Source of the DNA: Lentisphaera profundi
Lineage (GTDB): Bacteria; Verrucomicrobiota; Lentisphaeria; Lentisphaerales; Lentisphaeraceae
Reading direction: 5' to 3'
Length of the DNA stretch: 64,000 bases
NCBI RefSeq assembly: GCF_028728065.1
Contig: NZ_CP117811.1
Span: 2,108,001 to 2,172,000 of the forward strand
A program made the position numbers and the translations under genes. Shown piece after piece: positions 1-7,607 of the stretch. The stretch's first letter is position 1; every line of letters starts with the position of its first letter. A model generated the notes under the pieces. That model was not told the origin of the DNA, did not search any database, and was given only the letters and a program-made list of their open reading frames with translations.

Positions 1-261
1 CACATAAGTTGCTATACCATCATGTATGGAGCGATTATACACACCTGCTTTAGGAAACGTTGTCGCCGGATAATAATTGCCATTATCTTCAGTATACATA
101 AAGGCTCCATAAAACATTTGTTTCATATTACTCACGCACAAAGCTGCTCGTGATGTATCTCGAGCTTTTCGCAAAGTCGGAATTAATAAACTTGCCAGAA
201 TACCAATTATGGCAAAGACAAGCAAAACTTCTATAAGGGTAAAGGTCTTTTTTTGTTTCAT
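1..261 (-). CDS. Type II secretion-like pseudopilin, N-terminal part (cut by window edge)
   Basis: My own translation of the minus strand from ATG at 259-261 gives an open frame of 87 codons running off the left edge. It begins MKQKKTFTLIEVLLVFAIIG, the class III prepilin signal followed by the hydrophobic helix, then ARDTSRAALCVSNMKQ, typical of the large H/G-like pseudopilin family of PVC bacteria. Residue -1 of the expected cleavage site is Thr, not the usual Gly. A good ribosome site (AAAGGA) lies 8 bp upstream. The 17-bp palindrome at 280-296 sits directly upstream. It is a paralog of the pseudopilin at 1553-2248. The C-terminus is not visible. Family assignment is secure; the role (secretion pseudopilus or surface display) is inferred. 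Confidence 0.85.
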   Translation of the reverse strand, partial: MKQKKTFTLIEVLLVFAIIGILASLLIPTLRKARDTSRAALCVSNMKQMFYGAFMYTEDNGNYYPATTFPKAGVYNRSIHDGIATYV

Positions 262-279
262 GAGATCAATCCTTTGTTA

Positions 280-296
280 AATTCATTTTATGAATT
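280..296 (-). promoter_or_regulatory. 17-bp palindromic operator-like site A
   Basis: AATTCAT TTT ATGAATT is a perfect 7-3-7 inverted repeat, 19 bp upstream of the pseudopilin ATG at 261. It belongs to the family found upstream of many genes here. The flanking -35/-10 match is poor at this copy, so binding is inferred from the shared sequence. Confidence 0.6.
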
Positions 297-374
297 AAAT
301 AGCTAAAAAAATAGTGCTTTGACTGCTCCCTAAAAAAAGTACCTCCTTTTAGAAAGATAAATAATCATGTCGAT

Positions 375-1517
375 TTAAGGCGACTTCTCAAGTTGATTTA
401 TTTGCTCAAATAAGAGCTTAAATGTCTTCATAGAATCACCCTTTTTGAGCGTGTTTTCCGTTATTTGGTAGTATCTATCCATAAAGCTATCAGGACCATA
501 CCAAGAGGTCAGCATCATCCCTTGAAAACGTTGTTTCATTCCATCCGCTGAATTTTTTCTATTTGAAATAGTTTGATTCAATTGTTCGATTGTTACATCG
601 GGCAAGCGCCAAGGGACTGTGACGACATCAAAACCTTTGGCAGCAAAGAGCACTGCAGTGGGGTCGGCTCTTTCATAATGCCAATCAGCTATAGTAATAT
701 CTTTAGGAATGAGGTCTATAGCGCGGTGAGTACCGTTTTCACTCGCTTCCCAAAATCCCATAGCCGTGGCTTTGCCATCAATCAAACGATCGCCCCACAT
801 CCACATTTTGGTATTTGATTTTTTGAGGTGTGAATGAATACGAATAACCTCATCGGCAAATAACTTAGCCTTATCTTTTCCTGCACATCTAGGGCACTTA
901 TCATCGCCTAGGTAGAAAACCTCATCCATACCTGCGTGAAAACTATCTGCCTCACAAACAGCGACTAATTCATCGATCAAAGCAAAAACTACTTTATGGA
1001 CATCGGGGTGTTCCGGGCAATAGCTTTTGCAGTACAACTTATCTGCGTTGGGCCATTCATATTTCTCTGGTAATTTGACATGAGGAGTCTCATCAAACTG
1101 AGGATAGACCTCTAGCAGTTTATAGACTTTGCTATGCCATGATTGATGTCCCAATAAATTAATCGCTGGAATGAGCTTAATATCATGCTTTTTACATACC
1201 GCTACAATGCGTTTAGCTTCTGCGTTGGACAAAGCACCTTCATTAACAAGTTCCGGATGTGAACTATATTGATAGTCGTAGCCAATACGCAACATAATGG
1301 TATTCACTCCCATAGAGGATAATTCTTCATCAATAAATTTTACAAAGCGGTCTAAACTCGCAGGTTTAGGGCTTTTAATGGACAAGCCTTTTACAGGGAA
1401 AATCGCTTTAACAGGCTTTGTTTTTTGTGAATTCTTAGTAGCCGCTTCTTGCCTAGAAGAACTTGACATACAACTCGTCAAAATACTTAATAATAAAATG
1501 AGTGCGAACTTGCTCAT
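375..1517 (-). CDS. GH20-related glycosidase lipoprotein
   Basis: 380 residues. The N-terminus has a lipoprotein signal with lipobox LTSC (Cys16), so the protein is probably membrane-anchored outside the cytoplasm. The rest looks like a TIM-barrel of the GH20/beta-N-acetylhexosaminidase clan: the FHAGMDEVFYLG segment carries the Asp-Glu pair (D198-E199) that in GH20 orients the substrate acetamido group and acts as general acid. The protein lacks the GH20b N-terminal domain of the full enzyme at 2720-4309, so it may be a divergent GH20 or a GH20-like family with another specificity. A C-P-R-C pair (C208, C211) follows the active-site loop. It lies 35 bp downstream of the pseudopilin at 1553-2248, same strand, so both may share a transcript. 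Confidence 0.75.
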   Translation of the reverse strand: MSKFALILLLSILTSCMSSSSRQEAATKNSQKTKPVKAIFPVKGLSIKSPKPASLDRFVKFIDEELSSMGVNTIMLRIGYDYQYSSHPELVNEGALSNAEAKRIVAVCKKHDIKLIPAINLLGHQSWHSKVYKLLEVYPQFDETPHVKLPEKYEWPNADKLYCKSYCPEHPDVHKVVFALIDELVAVCEADSFHAGMDEVFYLGDDKCPRCAGKDKAKLFADEVIRIHSHLKKSNTKMWMWGDRLIDGKATAMGFWEASENGTHRAIDLIPKDITIADWHYERADPTAVLFAAKGFDVVTVPWRLPDVTIEQLNQTISNRKNSADGMKQRFQGMMLTSWYGPDSFMDRYYQITENTLKKGDSMKTFKLLFEQINQLEKSP

Positions 1518-1552
1518 ATAAAAAAACCTAATGTCGAAAGAGTTGAAATAAA

Positions 1553-2248
1553 TTAATCCGTAAAGGGATAAATGTAATACGTAATATAATAATAAAGACC
1601 GGTAACGCTTATACTTCCATCTACTAAACTTGTAGTAGAAGCCGTCTTCTTTTTATGTCTCAAATGGATACCAGATACATTTTGAGTACCAGAGAATGTC
1701 CCCGCAGTGTTTCCTCCTGCATGTAAAACCCTGCTACTTGTCATTTCTGATATCGCTCGCGGTTTATTACCCGCCGTGATGGCATTAGAAGGCACATACT
1801 TAAGCCCATAAGCGGCTCCATAACCAGAATAAACGGCTTTGACTTGATCATAAGGTTTGCCACTCAGCCTTTCAATTTCGCTCTTCTCTACGCTGGGACA
1901 GGCAAAAACTTTATTGGATCCAGGAGAATCGCTTACCGATTGATTAAGTGCAATATAATTCCCTCCACTTTCAAAATCATCATTCGTATTGAGATAAGCA
2001 GCCGCATAATCATGCATAGAACGGAAATACACACCTGAATTACTAAGTGTCGGAGGTAAGGTATCCTTATTGTCGTCCGAATAGAGCATCACGCCAAAAT
2101 AATACTGCTTGAGGTTATTAATACAGACTGCTTGGCGGGATCTTTCTCTGGCTTTACTCAACATCGGTAATAGGAGACTTGCCAAAATGCCTATTATTGC
2201 AATTACGACCAGTACTTCGATCAAAGTAAATTTCTTAATGACTTTCAT
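1553..2248 (-). CDS. Type II secretion-like pseudopilin
   Basis: 231 residues from the ATG at 2248; an ATG seven codons upstream (2269) is possible, but 2248 puts the prepilin signal ([20 protein letters not shown]) in the usual place. The next segment, [17 protein letters not shown], is characteristic of the DUF1559-like/H-type pseudopilins that are expanded in Lentisphaerae and Planctomycetes. The residue before the predicted cleavage is Lys, not Gly, a pattern common in this phylum. Two cysteines (C in QAVCINN and FACPSVE) may pair. The C-terminal [19 protein letters not shown] is aromatic-rich. A palindrome (site B) lies 93 bp upstream. The link to a GH20-like lipoprotein downstream suggests a role in moving or displaying glycan-active proteins, which is inference. 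Confidence 0.85.
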   Translation of the reverse strand: MKVIKKFTLIEVLVVIAIIGILASLLLPMLSKARERSRQAVCINNLKQYYFGVMLYSDDNKDTLPPTLSNSGVYFRSMHDYAAAYLNTNDDFESGGNYIALNQSVSDSPGSNKVFACPSVEKSEIERLSGKPYDQVKAVYSGYGAAYGLKYVPSNAITAGNKPRAISEMTSSRVLHAGGNTAGTFSGTQNVSGIHLRHKKKTASTTSLVDGSISVTGLYYYITYYIYPFTD

Positions 2249-2340
2249 TTCATACTCCATGTTAAACAAAATATAATCCTTTGTACGGCAACACTCAATG
2301 ATATAAGTATAGTCTCTTTCATCTTAAGCACAAGTCTTTT

Positions 2341-2357
2341 TATTCATTTTTTGAATT
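2341..2357 (-). promoter_or_regulatory. 17-bp palindromic operator-like site B
   Basis: TATTCAT TTT TTGAATT, two changes from site A, 93 bp upstream of the pseudopilin start at 2248. No convincing -35 box overlaps it. Confidence 0.5.
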
Positions 2358-2649
2358 AAATATTTTTCTTCATGTAAAATCAAGCACGAAACACAGTATT
2401 AATAGGGTGTATATTCTGCTTAGTTTAGAATCAAATCTAATATATTTAGCTAGAAATTAGCGACCGATAATAGCGTCCAGCCTGAGGTGGATGAAAAGAT
2501 CGTTTCAAATTTAAGAGGGCCCAAACTTGGGTCCGGCAGGTCACGAATAAAGCCCTCGATGATTATATGAAAGCTAGGAAATCACGCCAATTCATGAATT
2601 GGATTTAACAAGTAAGGCCACTAGCTAGTCTGTAATTACAATATTCAAA

Positions 2650-2678
2650 TTGACTTTATTCATAAATTGAATTATATA
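2650..2678 (+). promoter_or_regulatory. Promoter with operator site C in the spacer
   Basis: -35 TTGACT at 2650-2655, 17-bp spacer, -10 TATATA at 2673-2678. The palindrome TATTCAT AAA TTGAATT (2657-2673) fills the spacer. The GH20 ATG is at 2720, leaving a leader of about 35 nt with GAGGT as ribosome site. An operator in this position would directly block or distort RNA polymerase binding. Confidence 0.65.
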
Positions 2679-2719
2679 TATGCATAGTATCTATATAATC
2701 ACCAAGACCGAGGTCACTA

Positions 2720-4309
2720 ATGAATATTAAAAAAACTTGTGCCGTTTTTTGTTTTGCCTTAACAGGCATGCTGAATGCTCAGCACTACAGCATTATCCCA
2801 CAGCCCACGAATCTTCAAATTAATAAAGGCAGCTTCTCACTCAATAAAGACACTCAAATTATTATTGACCCCCACTTAGAAAATGAAGCTCTTTTATTAG
2901 TGAATGATATTGAGTTGATCAAAGGAATCAAAGTTGAGCTTGCTAAAGCTGGCATTGCTCCTGTATCTAACTTCATCAAGTTCCAGTTAATTAAGCCTCT
3001 AATAAAATCAACTGAAGAGTACACTCTAAGTATCGATGAAAAATCTATCCTCATCAGTGCTAGTTCGGCTCAAGGGATTTTTTACGGCAGTCAAACCCTA
3101 CTCCAATTACTCCAAGTCAATCATGGCATGGCCCCTGCATGTATCATTAATGATAAGCCTCGCTTCTCTTGGCGTGGCATGCACCTTGATGTAGCTCGCC
3201 ACATGTTCCCACTAAAAGACATTAAGAAATTCCTGCGCTGGATGGCTTATCACAAGCTCAATACTTTCCATCTTCATTTAACGGAAGATCAAGGTTGGAG
3301 AATTGAAATAAAAAAATACCCTAAACTCACCTCTACTGGAGCTTGGAGACGATCGACTCCCCCCTATGGAGCTCGAAAAAGTGATAACAATATTAAATAC
3401 GGTGGGTTTTATACTCAAGATCAGCTTAAGGACCTCGTTGCTTATGCTCAAAAGCTCCACATCACTATTGTACCCGAAATTGATATGCCGGGACACATGT
3501 CTGCCGCTATTGCGTCATATCCCTATTTAGGGAATAGCGATATTCAATACTTCAATCCTCAGGTGATGAATCGCTGGGGAGTCTACCCCTATACCTTGGC
3601 TCCCAAAGAAAAAACTTTTCAATGGATTGATGATGTTTTAAGTGAAGTCTGTGAAATTTTTCCCTCAAAATATATTCACATTGGTGGAGACGAAGCCCCC
3701 AAAGAGCAATGGCAAGAATCCGATTTTGCCAAAGCCTTCATCAAAAAAAATAACTTAAAAGATAGCCATGCACTGCAATCTTATTTCATTTCTCGAATTG
3801 AAAAGATCCTGCAAAAGAAAAAGCGCAAACTCATTGGCTGGGACGAAATCCGTGAAGGAGGCTTATCAAAGGATGCCACGGTCATGTCTTGGCGTGGTGA
3901 AGAAGGAGGCATTGCTTCTGCTAAAGAAGGTCACGATGTGGTTATGACTCCGATTAAATTTACTTACTTCAATTTTTATCAGGCACCTGAGAAAGAACAA
4001 CTCGCCAAGGGAAAAAATTTCGAAGCCTTTGGTGGTTTTATTCCGATTGAGAAGATATATCATTATAATCCCGTTCCGGCTGAGCTTTCAACAAAAGAAA
4101 GTCAACATATCCTTGGTACTCAGGCACAACTGTGGTCCGAGTATATCAAGACTTGGGATCGCCTCGAATACATGGCTTTCCCGCGTATTGCGGCCCTTTC
4201 AGAAGTCGCTTGGAGCTCAAACACCAAGAAAGATTTTAATGAATTCTCAAAGAGACTTAAGGATATTAAACTTCAGTATAAACGTGCTGGCATCAACCTT
4301 TACGAGTAA
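2720..4309 (+). CDS. Secreted beta-N-acetylhexosaminidase, GH20
   Basis: 529 residues, full length for a two-domain GH20 exo-hexosaminidase that releases terminal beta-GlcNAc/GalNAc by substrate-assisted catalysis. Residues 1-21 are a Sec signal peptide ending LNAQ. Residues about 22-145 match the GH20b domain (IIPQPTNLQINKGSF; SSAQGIFYGSQTLLQLL). The catalytic barrel starts at about 150 (RFSWRGMHLDVARHMF) and includes HLTEDQGWRIEI, EIDMPGHMSA and YIHIGGDEAPKEQW with D324-E325 as the catalytic pair. WDE (about 374-376) and the C-terminal LWSEY further support GH20. It has a strong GAGGT ribosome site and its own promoter with site C. The enzyme is probably periplasmic and supplies amino sugars for the downstream catabolic genes. 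Confidence 0.95.
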   Translation: MNIKKTCAVFCFALTGMLNAQHYSIIPQPTNLQINKGSFSLNKDTQIIIDPHLENEALLLVNDIELIKGIKVELAKAGIAPVSNFIKFQLIKPLIKSTEEYTLSIDEKSILISASSAQGIFYGSQTLLQLLQVNHGMAPACIINDKPRFSWRGMHLDVARHMFPLKDIKKFLRWMAYHKLNTFHLHLTEDQGWRIEIKKYPKLTSTGAWRRSTPPYGARKSDNNIKYGGFYTQDQLKDLVAYAQKLHITIVPEIDMPGHMSAAIASYPYLGNSDIQYFNPQVMNRWGVYPYTLAPKEKTFQWIDDVLSEVCEIFPSKYIHIGGDEAPKEQWQESDFAKAFIKKNNLKDSHALQSYFISRIEKILQKKKRKLIGWDEIREGGLSKDATVMSWRGEEGGIASAKEGHDVVMTPIKFTYFNFYQAPEKEQLAKGKNFEAFGGFIPIEKIYHYNPVPAELSTKESQHILGTQAQLWSEYIKTWDRLEYMAFPRIAALSEVAWSSNTKKDFNEFSKRLKDIKLQYKRAGINLYE

Positions 4310-5045
4310 AAAACTAAACGACTACCCATAATGAGGGGCAAGGCCTCTTAGTCGCCTGGTCAAGCCATGGCAATTCCTATAGTAGTCTTCAATGAAATAA
4401 TGCTTTAAAAAAAGAGTTGTAAATGAGGGGGTCTGGAAGCTAACGAAAGCGCCATCCAGTTTTACCTTAAACATGGCTTCAAAACATTAACACGCAAAAT
4501 GAATTTAGAGCTCTAAAGTCACTAGAGCGCTATCAGAGACCACGTCTCTATATATTAAACTCAGTAAATGCCTCCGGTGGACGGAGAGTCTTCGCACACG
4601 AGGGTGTCCTGCCCAATGCTATTAAGTTTCTTTACATACTCGATGTAGACTCTTATGGCAAATGCGGGCGAGCCGCCCGCGCTCCCAGGTGATGATCTAC
4701 TTGTGAATTTTATAAATATCTCCAAAACTTCAGTTCGAATACCAAATAATTAAAGTTTTTTTGAAGGGGGAGTATGAGGAAAAACGGCAAAGCTTGACTT
4801 AATAAACCCTGCATCACGTCTTTGTTTACAAAAAATCACCCTTCAAGGTCGTTGTTTTCTAGAAACTTAATAGCATTAGTGCCCTGCTCCTCGAACTCCT
4901 CCGCAATGGATGGGGAATTAAGGGTGTTTATACGTGCTGCCACCTTTTTTAGTAAGGCCCCGAGGGCTCCTCGGCCACCGGAGGTATTTATACTGGGGCT
5001 CCGCCCCATACCTCGCTCAAGGTACTGCCGTACGGGCCAATAATT
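4310..5045. repeat. Intergenic debris with GC-rich dispersed repeats
   Basis: A long non-coding stretch after the GH20 gene. It contains a minus-orientation copy of the dispersed repeat (about 4313-4377; core reads GCCATGGCTTGACCAGGCGA on the minus strand), a GNAT gene relic (4436-4516), repeat-module fragments near 4575-4625 and 4875-4930, and at about 4960-5055 short GC-rich hairpins resembling the 33.6-34.4 kb repeat block. The small frames here have poor codon use and I do not call them genes. Confidence 0.6.
4436..4516 (+). pseudogene. GNAT acetyltransferase C-terminal relic
   Basis: Frame 4436-4516 reads EANESAIQFYLKHGFKTLTR followed by KMNLEL and a stop. The N-E-S-A-I-Q-F-Y-x-K-x-G-F pattern is the acetyl-CoA-binding end (motif B) of GNAT enzymes. 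Upstream in the same frame a stop comes after only three codons, so the rest of the gene is gone. It lies in repeat-rich DNA, as does the other GNAT relic at 47083-47309. Recognition is by motif only, from 26 residues. Confidence 0.55.
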
Positions 5046-5177
5046 TTATCCGTCTGTGTGGCAACACCCCTTAAGAATCCCTACACTCGGAACTTCACTC
5101 CAGCGCTTAATCTTCACAATCCCACAGGTCTGATTAGGCACGAATTTAATCTTGTAATCTCTTAATTTCCCACTCAT
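5046..5177 (-). CDS. Possible 43-residue ORF or gene fragment
   Basis: A short minus-strand frame starts MSGKLRDYKIKFVPNQTCGI and ends KGCCHTDG. It contains three cysteines. Codon use looks like that of neighbouring genes, but there is no clear ribosome site and I do not recognise a family. It is probably the remnant of a larger gene, because the adjacent DNA is gene debris and repeats. Confidence 0.2.
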   Translation of the reverse strand: MSGKLRDYKIKFVPNQTCGIVKIKRWSEVPSVGILKGCCHTDG

Positions 5178-5196
5178 TAGGGCTCCCCGCAAGTGG

Positions 5197-6279
5197 CTAG
5201 CTCAGCAAGCACTCTTCTAGAAAGTCGATGAAATAAGGACTGGAATCAAAATAGTTATCCATCAATAATGCCACCGCACCTCCGACAATTAACTCTTCAT
5301 GATGATCCGAAATCAAAACGTCGATTTTGGCATATTTAAAAGCTTTTTGTTTATTAATTTCTGCGCTAAAAACTTTATAAAAATTTTCCTCTAAAGCTTC
5401 TCCTTCAAACTGAACAATAAGTTTTTGAGGGACAAGGTAGTTCACTAACTTGGCAAATTTTTGCGCCAAATCTACGGCAAAAGACTCGAGCTCGCTATAA
5501 TCCTTGGCACTCTGATTTTGTCCTTGTTTTTTCAAGAAATCATAATAGTAATGTTCAAGCTCACCCGCCTGCCCTGAAACTCCCTGATAAAGTCGCTCTC
5601 CAAGGATTAATGCGGAGCCCAAGCCAATTGATTTAATATCTTGATTGGGTTCAACCTCAATAAACAAAGACATCACATCATCGGTATTTTGAGCTTTACC
5701 TAGGACACGTTCACCCCAAAGAGCCGCTCGTGCATTATTCTCAATCATAATGAGCACATCTTTTAAGGTCTCAATTTCTTTGAGTTTTTCCACTAAAGGA
5801 TAGGATTCGAGCCCCCAAGAAGAAGACTCAACCACTGAGCCAGCTTTACTATTTATAATCCCACTTATCGAAACAATTAAGCCTGATAATTTACGAGATT
5901 TAACAAGAGTCTCTAACTGAACCAAACATTCTTCAATCGTCGCACAGGAGGTTTCTTTTTTTTCTTCAATGAGGCTCCCTTTATAATCGTAAAAACTATA
6001 ACAGTTTTCACTTTTATTAAAATAAACAGAGAGAAAGACCCCACCCTTGCCATCCACTTCCCATAGTACACTTGGTCGTCCTTTCGCCGGAGTAATCATA
6101 TCTGAAACTTTGACTAAAGCATGATTTTTGATCACCTCAAATAAATTAAAAATCGAGGTTCTCTTGAGGTGAGTCACCCTCGCTAATTCTACCTGTGTTC
6201 GCGCTCCTCGTAAATGGATTTCATTGAGGATTTTTACAGCATTTGCGACTATTTTCTTATCACTAATTCGTGCGTTCAT
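5197..6279 (-). CDS. ROK-family transcriptional regulator (NagC/XylR type)
   Basis: 360 residues from ATG 6279; a TTG at 6291 is also open but abuts the AGGAG, so ATG is preferred. Residues about 1-65 form a winged helix-turn-helix (GARTQVELARVTHLKRTSIF). The rest is an ROK actin-like fold: LIVSISGIINSKAG, IENNARAALWGE and GLGSALILGERLYQGVSGQAGELEH. The family zinc motif (C-x-C-G-x2-G-C-x-E) after this last segment is absent, so ligand-binding geometry must differ from NagC. ROK repressors sense sugars or sugar phosphates. It stands divergent to the cytosolic GH20 operon with two palindromes (6310-6326 and 6390-6406) between them, the classic place for a local and autoregulating repressor. 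It is the best candidate for the regulon described here; the ligand is unknown. Confidence 0.85.
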   Translation of the reverse strand: MNARISDKKIVANAVKILNEIHLRGARTQVELARVTHLKRTSIFNLFEVIKNHALVKVSDMITPAKGRPSVLWEVDGKGGVFLSVYFNKSENCYSFYDYKGSLIEEKKETSCATIEECLVQLETLVKSRKLSGLIVSISGIINSKAGSVVESSSWGLESYPLVEKLKEIETLKDVLIMIENNARAALWGERVLGKAQNTDDVMSLFIEVEPNQDIKSIGLGSALILGERLYQGVSGQAGELEHYYYDFLKKQGQNQSAKDYSELESFAVDLAQKFAKLVNYLVPQKLIVQFEGEALEENFYKVFSAEINKQKAFKYAKIDVLISDHHEELIVGGAVALLMDNYFDSSPYFIDFLEECLLS

Positions 6280-6309
6280 TATAGCTATCAACTCCTAAGT
6301 AAGATCTTT

Positions 6310-6326
6310 TATTCATTTTATAAATA
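6310..6326 (-). promoter_or_regulatory. Degenerate palindromic operator-like site D
   Basis: TATTCAT TTT ATAAATA: one good half-site and one weak half-site, 31 bp upstream of the ROK regulator ATG. It suggests autoregulation but is the weakest member of the family. Confidence 0.4.
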
Positions 6327-6382
6327 TAATATAATTCATCTTTTCAAAAAATAAAATAAAACTTTATTAATCAACATGATAC

Positions 6383-6411
6383 TTGAATTAATTCAATAAA
6401 TGAATTATAGT
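6383..6411 (+). promoter_or_regulatory. Promoter with operator site E in the spacer
   Basis: -35 TTGAAT at 6383-6388, 17-bp spacer, -10 TATAGT at 6406-6411. The palindrome AATTCAA TAA ATGAATT (6390-6406) fills the spacer. The -35 region itself forms a second palindrome, TTGAATTAATTCAA at 6383-6396. It drives the GH20/SSS/esterase operon starting at 6490. Confidence 0.65.
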
Positions 6412-6489
6412 GGACTTCTAATGATTTAATACTCTCTCTTTAACATATTTATCACATCAATAAGCATCACATAAAAACAACAGGAAAGA

Positions 6490-7542
6490 ATGATGAACTC
6501 ACAAAATTCAAAATCTTCATCAAATGCATATGAATGGCGCGGCTTCATGCTTGATTGTGTACGTCACTTCATGCCTATCCACTTCATTAAAGAAGTCCTC
6601 GACAACATGGCTCGTGTAAATATGAACCGATTTCATTGGCACTTAACAGATGATCAAGGCTGGCGTCTCCCTGTAAAAAACAGACCTCTACTGACAGAAA
6701 AAGCTTCCTCTCGAATTGATGGAGACCTCATTATTGATGGATATTATTCTGCTGATGAAATAACTGAGATTGTCAATTACGCCGAAAAATTAAATATCGT
6801 TGTGGTACCTGAAATTGATATTCCTGGACATGTTTGTGCAGCTTTGTATGCTTACCCAGAACTCTCCTGTCCCAATCATGAAACTCGTATCCCGAATGAC
6901 TGGGGGATATTTGATGACGTCCTTTGTGCTGGTTCAAGCGCGGTTGCTCCCTTTTTAAAGGATGTTTTTGAAACAGTCTTAGAACTCTTCCCCTCTCCCT
7001 GGATACATATCGGAGGTGACGAAGTCAAAGATGACAGATGGAAGTCATGTTCAAAATGCCAAGAAGTTATTCGCGATAACAAGTATGCGTCGGAAAAAGA
7101 TCTCTATTCACATATACTGAGTCCCATCTGCAAGCTAATTCGAGATCATGGACGTCAGGTCATTGCCTGGGATGAGATGCTTGAGTCTTGCCCAGAAGAA
7201 GATGTGATCATCATGTCTTGGCGTGGAGAAGAAGGTGCTCAAGCCGCCTCTGCCAAAAATCGTCAGAGTATTTTATGCCCGCATGAGCATTTTTATCTCG
7301 ATTATCCAAATTCGAAAAATGATATTTTACCCGGAGCAGACTGGATGCCGACTCTTCCCATCGAAAAAATTCAAGCTTATAAAATCCCTGATTTGAATGG
7401 CATTATTGGCCTGCAGTGTAACCTATGGACTGAACAAGTTTTTTCTGCAGATGATGCACGTCACCGCCTCTTACCTCGACTCGATGCAGTCGCCGCCAAA
7501 TGCTTTGAAAAACCCATTAAGGAAACTGTCCTAAGCGTTTAA
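6490..7542 (+). CDS. Cytosolic GH20 beta-N-acetylhexosaminidase
   Basis: 350 residues, no signal peptide and no GH20b domain: the catalytic barrel begins at about residue 14 (YEWRGFMLDCVRHF). Family motifs follow in order: HWHLTDDQGWRLPV, EIDIPGHVCA, WIHIGGDEVKDDRW with D177-E178 as the catalytic pair, WDEML, MSWRGEEGA and LQCNLWTEQV. Length fits a single-domain GH20. Lack of a signal indicates hydrolysis of imported disaccharides or small oligosaccharides in the cytoplasm, in line with the SSS symporter 65 bp downstream. It is the first gene of a co-directional run to about 14544, with an AGGA ribosome site and two possible starts (6490 or 6493). Substrate (GlcNAc or GalNAc linkages) cannot be told from sequence. 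Confidence 0.9.
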   Translation: MMNSQNSKSSSNAYEWRGFMLDCVRHFMPIHFIKEVLDNMARVNMNRFHWHLTDDQGWRLPVKNRPLLTEKASSRIDGDLIIDGYYSADEITEIVNYAEKLNIVVVPEIDIPGHVCAALYAYPELSCPNHETRIPNDWGIFDDVLCAGSSAVAPFLKDVFETVLELFPSPWIHIGGDEVKDDRWKSCSKCQEVIRDNKYASEKDLYSHILSPICKLIRDHGRQVIAWDEMLESCPEEDVIIMSWRGEEGAQAASAKNRQSILCPHEHFYLDYPNSKNDILPGADWMPTLPIEKIQAYKIPDLNGIIGLQCNLWTEQVFSADDARHRLLPRLDAVAAKCFEKPIKETVLSV

Positions 7543-7607
7543 TTTTTCTTAGCTAAATTTGGTACTTATTACACCGCGCTACACATTCATAACACAAAAG
7601 GATTTCT

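Larger units (their letters stand above)
2249..2719. other. Divergent intergenic region with operator sites B and C
   Basis: About 470 bp between divergent genes. It contains site B, site C with its promoter, and a separate perfect 16-bp palindrome CCAATTCATGAATTGG at 2587-2602 built from the same half-sites without spacer. I see no gene or tRNA here. Confidence 0.6.

Noticed and set aside
2587-2602. CCAATTCATGAATTGG as a member of the operator family
   Set aside because: It has the same half-sites but no 3-bp spacer, so the geometry differs; kept only as a note.
4822-5043. Short plus-strand frame in intergenic repeats
   Set aside because: Arg/Pro/Ser-rich translation of GC-rich repeat DNA, no start signal, no homology recognised.
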